64,000 bases of DNA from Puffinus mauretanicus (taxonomy: Eukaryota; Chordata; Aves; Procellariiformes; Procellariidae): the NCBI GenBank assembly GCA_023333565.1, contig JAJKFH010003165.1:1550001-1614000 (forward strand), given 5' to 3'. The position numbers and the translations under genes are program-made. This document shows positions 39,701 to 64,000 of this stretch, piece after piece. The notes under the pieces were generated by a model. The model searched no databases and was not told the DNA's origin. It worked only from the letters and a program-made list of their open reading frames with translations. Every line of letters begins with the position of its first letter. Within the stretch, counting starts at the first letter, position 1.

Positions 39701-40714
39701 CAGTATTCCAAGATTAATCTCGTGTTAGATAGTCGTTAGTATTTTATTGAATTGTCTTTTTAGAAAAACAGAGTCTAAGCCTAGAATGAAACATGTTTGC
39801 AAAGTGGATTTTGAGGTACCTGGATTCTGCTAAAGATTCCAAACTTCTGTAATTTGAGAAAGACTAAAGCTTACAAATGTTTTTTTGGTACAACAGAAAT
39901 GCATTAAAAAATAGTAGTACTACTAAATGGTAATCTTTAGAAATAACGATCACCAAATCTGCATGCATCCATGCCAAACATTCATTTAACAACCATTAAG
40001 TTTAACAGACTCTTTACAGAAGTTTTTCTGAGGAGCAGCACCTAAATTGCTAAAACCAAGGTAATCCTTATCTTTTCAGTTCAAAAGCTTTAACACACCA
40101 GTACACTCTGAAAAGTGAGTGACAATGAATGTCAATGGTAGATTTCAGATTTCCTTTGGCCTCTTAGACTAAGCTTGCCATTTACATTTGAAAGATGATT
40201 TCTCCTAACTACTAGTTTCTGCAAATCTGGGAGGAATGTGTTGAGTTTTGCATTACAGGTAAACGTTCTAATGGAAGTCTTCTGAACTAGGAAGGATTAC
40301 AGAGTGATTAATGCAGTAGTCTATGAGCTTTGAGTCCTATTTTCTCCCAGTAATTTTAAAATCCGCGTCTGCCTTGACAAAGCAGAGGATTCTGAAGGCC
40401 AGAGTTCTAAGTCATGGACGAGCTTTTGATGACAATCAAGACAAGAATTGTATCTCAATTCATTTCTACTGAACGTGTTGTCAGACTTCTAGGAACTCAG
40501 TTCTCATTTAATTCCTATTTCCAGAGCTAAGGTGTTTAAAACTGCCTAAAGAGACATCCTTCCAAGTCTGTAGAAGAAAACCCAATGATACAGAAAGGGC
40601 TTTGCTCCCTATGTTGTCAATGCTCCCACCTCTCATTATATGCACTTAGCAATCTCAAAAATACTAAACAAGCGCAAACAAGACGTTTTAGACAGTCAAA
40701 ATCACACATTTACA
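33754..40714. other. Non-coding flank 3' of MSL3
   Basis: AT-rich sequence. It contains an unrecognised 182-aa open frame on the plus strand (38249-38797), a TTACAATCTTAAG direct repeat at about 38175-38205 and a G/T tract at 36.8 kb. No exon of a known neighbour was identified. Confidence 0.55.
36812..36848 (+). repeat. G/T-rich tract with GTGTGT
   Basis: GGGAGTTGGGGGGTGTGTGA followed by GGGTGTGTGTGGTGTTG. A degenerate GT dinucleotide repeat with G runs. Confidence 0.75.
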
Positions 40715-41527
40715 CAGCAGCCACTGTGAACTTTATTAAGAAAAGAAGTGTTTTCCAGTTAAACTGCCATCACTTTCTTGACTTCCCCGCTTACTTGTAG
40801 AAAATCTGTTCTTTCATAATGGTTCTGGAAATTATTTTTTGCCAGGTAAATGCTGAATCACTGGCAATGTATGCTCTCCTTGGAACTCTGGCAGCCTTAC
40901 CATGAAAAGAGCTATATACACCTTTGCAAAATGCAAAGTAAGAAACACATCTTTCATTCAAGCAACAAAGTCATTCTTGAGGCAGATGTCACACTAGCCA
41001 AACAGCAAAAACACCTTACGTTAAGCAATCTTTTCTATCATGATAGTTCCACAAAATGAAGTGCAATTTCTGAGGAAAAAATCCGTAAGATACCAGTTAT
41101 GCATTCTCTTCATGTAACTGTGTAGTCAAGTCTTATTTCTCAGGCTGGAGAAGTTGAGCTAAAATGAAACACAGCATGATGACCTATCTTCATGGAAATG
41201 TCCTGTTGCTAATGCATCTGCTTTTGCCTCCTTTCCTCTTTAATAGTCCTATGCAGTCCTATGCATTAGAAGTCAGAACAAGGCTTGTTTGTTCATCTGG
41301 AGTCAGAGTTATATTCAATCCTCTAAGCAACTCACAATGCAGTCTATACACATCTCTGAAAAGAAGTTCTCCATTCCTAAGTAATCCAACCATCACAGAA
41401 GATATTTCCCTACTTCTTCAACTCCAGAAGTTGTTTTAATTCCTTTTTCATCTTCATCTTGTAGCCACGTGGCAAAATAGCATTGTCATGGGCTATGTAT
41501 AGTAGGATTTAATCTTTATTAATAGCT
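40715..41527 (-). other. MSL3: Probable MSL3 3' UTR
   Basis: Begins directly after the TGA and extends about 0.8 kb to a candidate AATAAA on the minus strand (40732-40737). That signal is followed by a GT-rich stretch containing TGTGTAAATGTGTG. A second AATAAA only 8 nt after the stop (41515-41520) has no clear GT-rich element behind it and is less likely to be the main site. The end is inferred. Confidence 0.5.
40732..40737 (-). terminator. MSL3: Candidate MSL3 poly(A) signal AATAAA
   Basis: Minus-strand AATAAA followed 14-28 nt later by TGTGTAAATGTGTG (40704-40717), the usual layout of signal, cleavage site and GU-rich downstream element. It is the best-formed candidate within about 1 kb of the stop codon. 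Confidence 0.5.
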
Positions 41528-63465
<21,938 letters not shown>

Positions 63466-63469
<4 letters not shown>

Positions 63470-63480
63470 TTGTTCATCAT
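63466..63480 (-). promoter_or_regulatory. Overlapping uORF (MMNK) at the MSL3 start
   Basis: Two consecutive ATGs (63480 and 63477) open a reading frame of four residues, MMNK, whose TGA stop (63468-63466) overlaps the main ATG (63469-63467) as ATGA. Both uORF ATGs have a purine at -3 (G and A), while the main ATG has C at -3. The arrangement fits start-site control by leaky scanning or termination-reinitiation. Function is inferred; the transcription start is unknown, although it very probably lies further upstream. Confidence 0.6.
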
Positions 63481-64000
63481 GGCGCAAAGGAGAGGAGCCC
63501 CGCCCCCTCCGCGGGGGAGGTGCCGCGGCCGGCCCCGCCCCGCCCCTCGCGGCCCCCGGCTCCTCGGGCGGAGACGGGCGGGCAGGAGGGAGGGAGTTGG
63601 GACGCCGCGCCCGGCTTCCCCTGCCTTCCGCGGGTGAGCGGCGGCCGGCCGCGGCCGTTGCGGAGCCGGGCTGCCCTCCTGTGCCCGCCCCGCCGCCGGT
63701 CACGCGGGGTGCGTGGCATGGGTGGCTGGGAACCGGCTGCGGGAGGGGCGGTGGCGAGGGGACGCGTCCCTCCGGGCGGGAGGGCGGTCGCCTGCTCTGG
63801 GCTAGGGGTGCCTGGGCTGGGTGAGGCGAGGGCAAGTCACCCGGCTTTGCTGCCCGTGCTGGCGGTACCCCACCGGCCCGTGAGCGTGGGCGTGCGCTGG
63901 GTGTGCCCGCCTGCGGAGCGGTGTGCTGGAGAGCTTAAGTGCACCCCAAGAACGACCGCTGCCCTTCTCTCCCTTACTGCTTCCCCTAAACATCACCACA

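Noticed and set aside
1..40700. FRMPD4 exons expected from mammalian gene order
   Set aside because: I looked for the N-terminal FRMPD4 coding exon on the minus strand and found no match; its coding exons probably lie outside the window.
63470..63835. In-frame N-terminal extension of MSL3 exon 1 upstream to 63835
   Set aside because: The frame is open only because the DNA is GC-rich. The extension is Pro/Arg/Ser-rich, unlike any MSL3 N-terminus I know, and the conserved protein starts at [10 protein letters not shown].

Overview
The window looks like bird nuclear DNA, probably from a non-galliform (neoavian) species. The evidence is a 3' family of CR1 retroposon copies ending in the ATTCTATG-type tail, a solo LTR of a type I recognise from neoavian genomes, a compact intron-rich vertebrate gene and a sharp CpG island. 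No bacterial-type operons, CRISPR arrays or rRNA genes were seen. The species assignment is inference; nothing was searched.

The one gene I can support is MSL3 (male-specific lethal 3 homologue), on the minus strand from about 63.5 kb down to 41.5 kb. I rebuilt all 13 coding exons. Every junction is GT-AG, every phase matches, and the summed CDS is 1572 nt (523 aa plus stop), against 521 aa recalled for human MSL3. The chromodomain spans exons 1-3, a basic/acidic linker exons 4-6, and the MRG domain exons 6-13 with a Ser/Pro-rich insertion in exons 9-10. Exon 1 lies in a CpG island (about 62.7-63.9 kb) that also holds the likely promoter. A five-codon uORF (including its stop) overlaps the start codon in an ATGA arrangement. 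The last intron is 11.4 kb and carries an antisense, 5'-truncated CR1 element with a damaged reverse transcriptase. A plausible poly(A) signal lies at 40.73 kb.

From 1 to about 40.7 kb I find no convincing coding exon, so it reads as the flank 3' of MSL3. It contains a CpG-rich patch at 5.9-6.6 kb that could be an unassigned promoter or first exon, an ancient L3/MIR-like remnant at 12.1-12.3 kb, and a compound AAT/GAT microsatellite at 16.1 kb. It also has a solo ERV LTR at 18.2-18.8 kb, a G/T-rich tract at 23.0 kb, a 13-bp-arm hairpin at 25.0 kb, and two CR1 tail fragments (27.0-27.3 and 33.6-33.75 kb). Two perfect palindromes occur at 8.5 and 32.9 kb. In mammals the gene downstream of MSL3 is FRMPD4 in the same orientation; I could not recognise any of its exons here.

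I did not find a previously undescribed system. The most testable points are the uORF/start-codon overlap of MSL3, the orphan CpG-rich patch at 6 kb and the small palindromic sequences.
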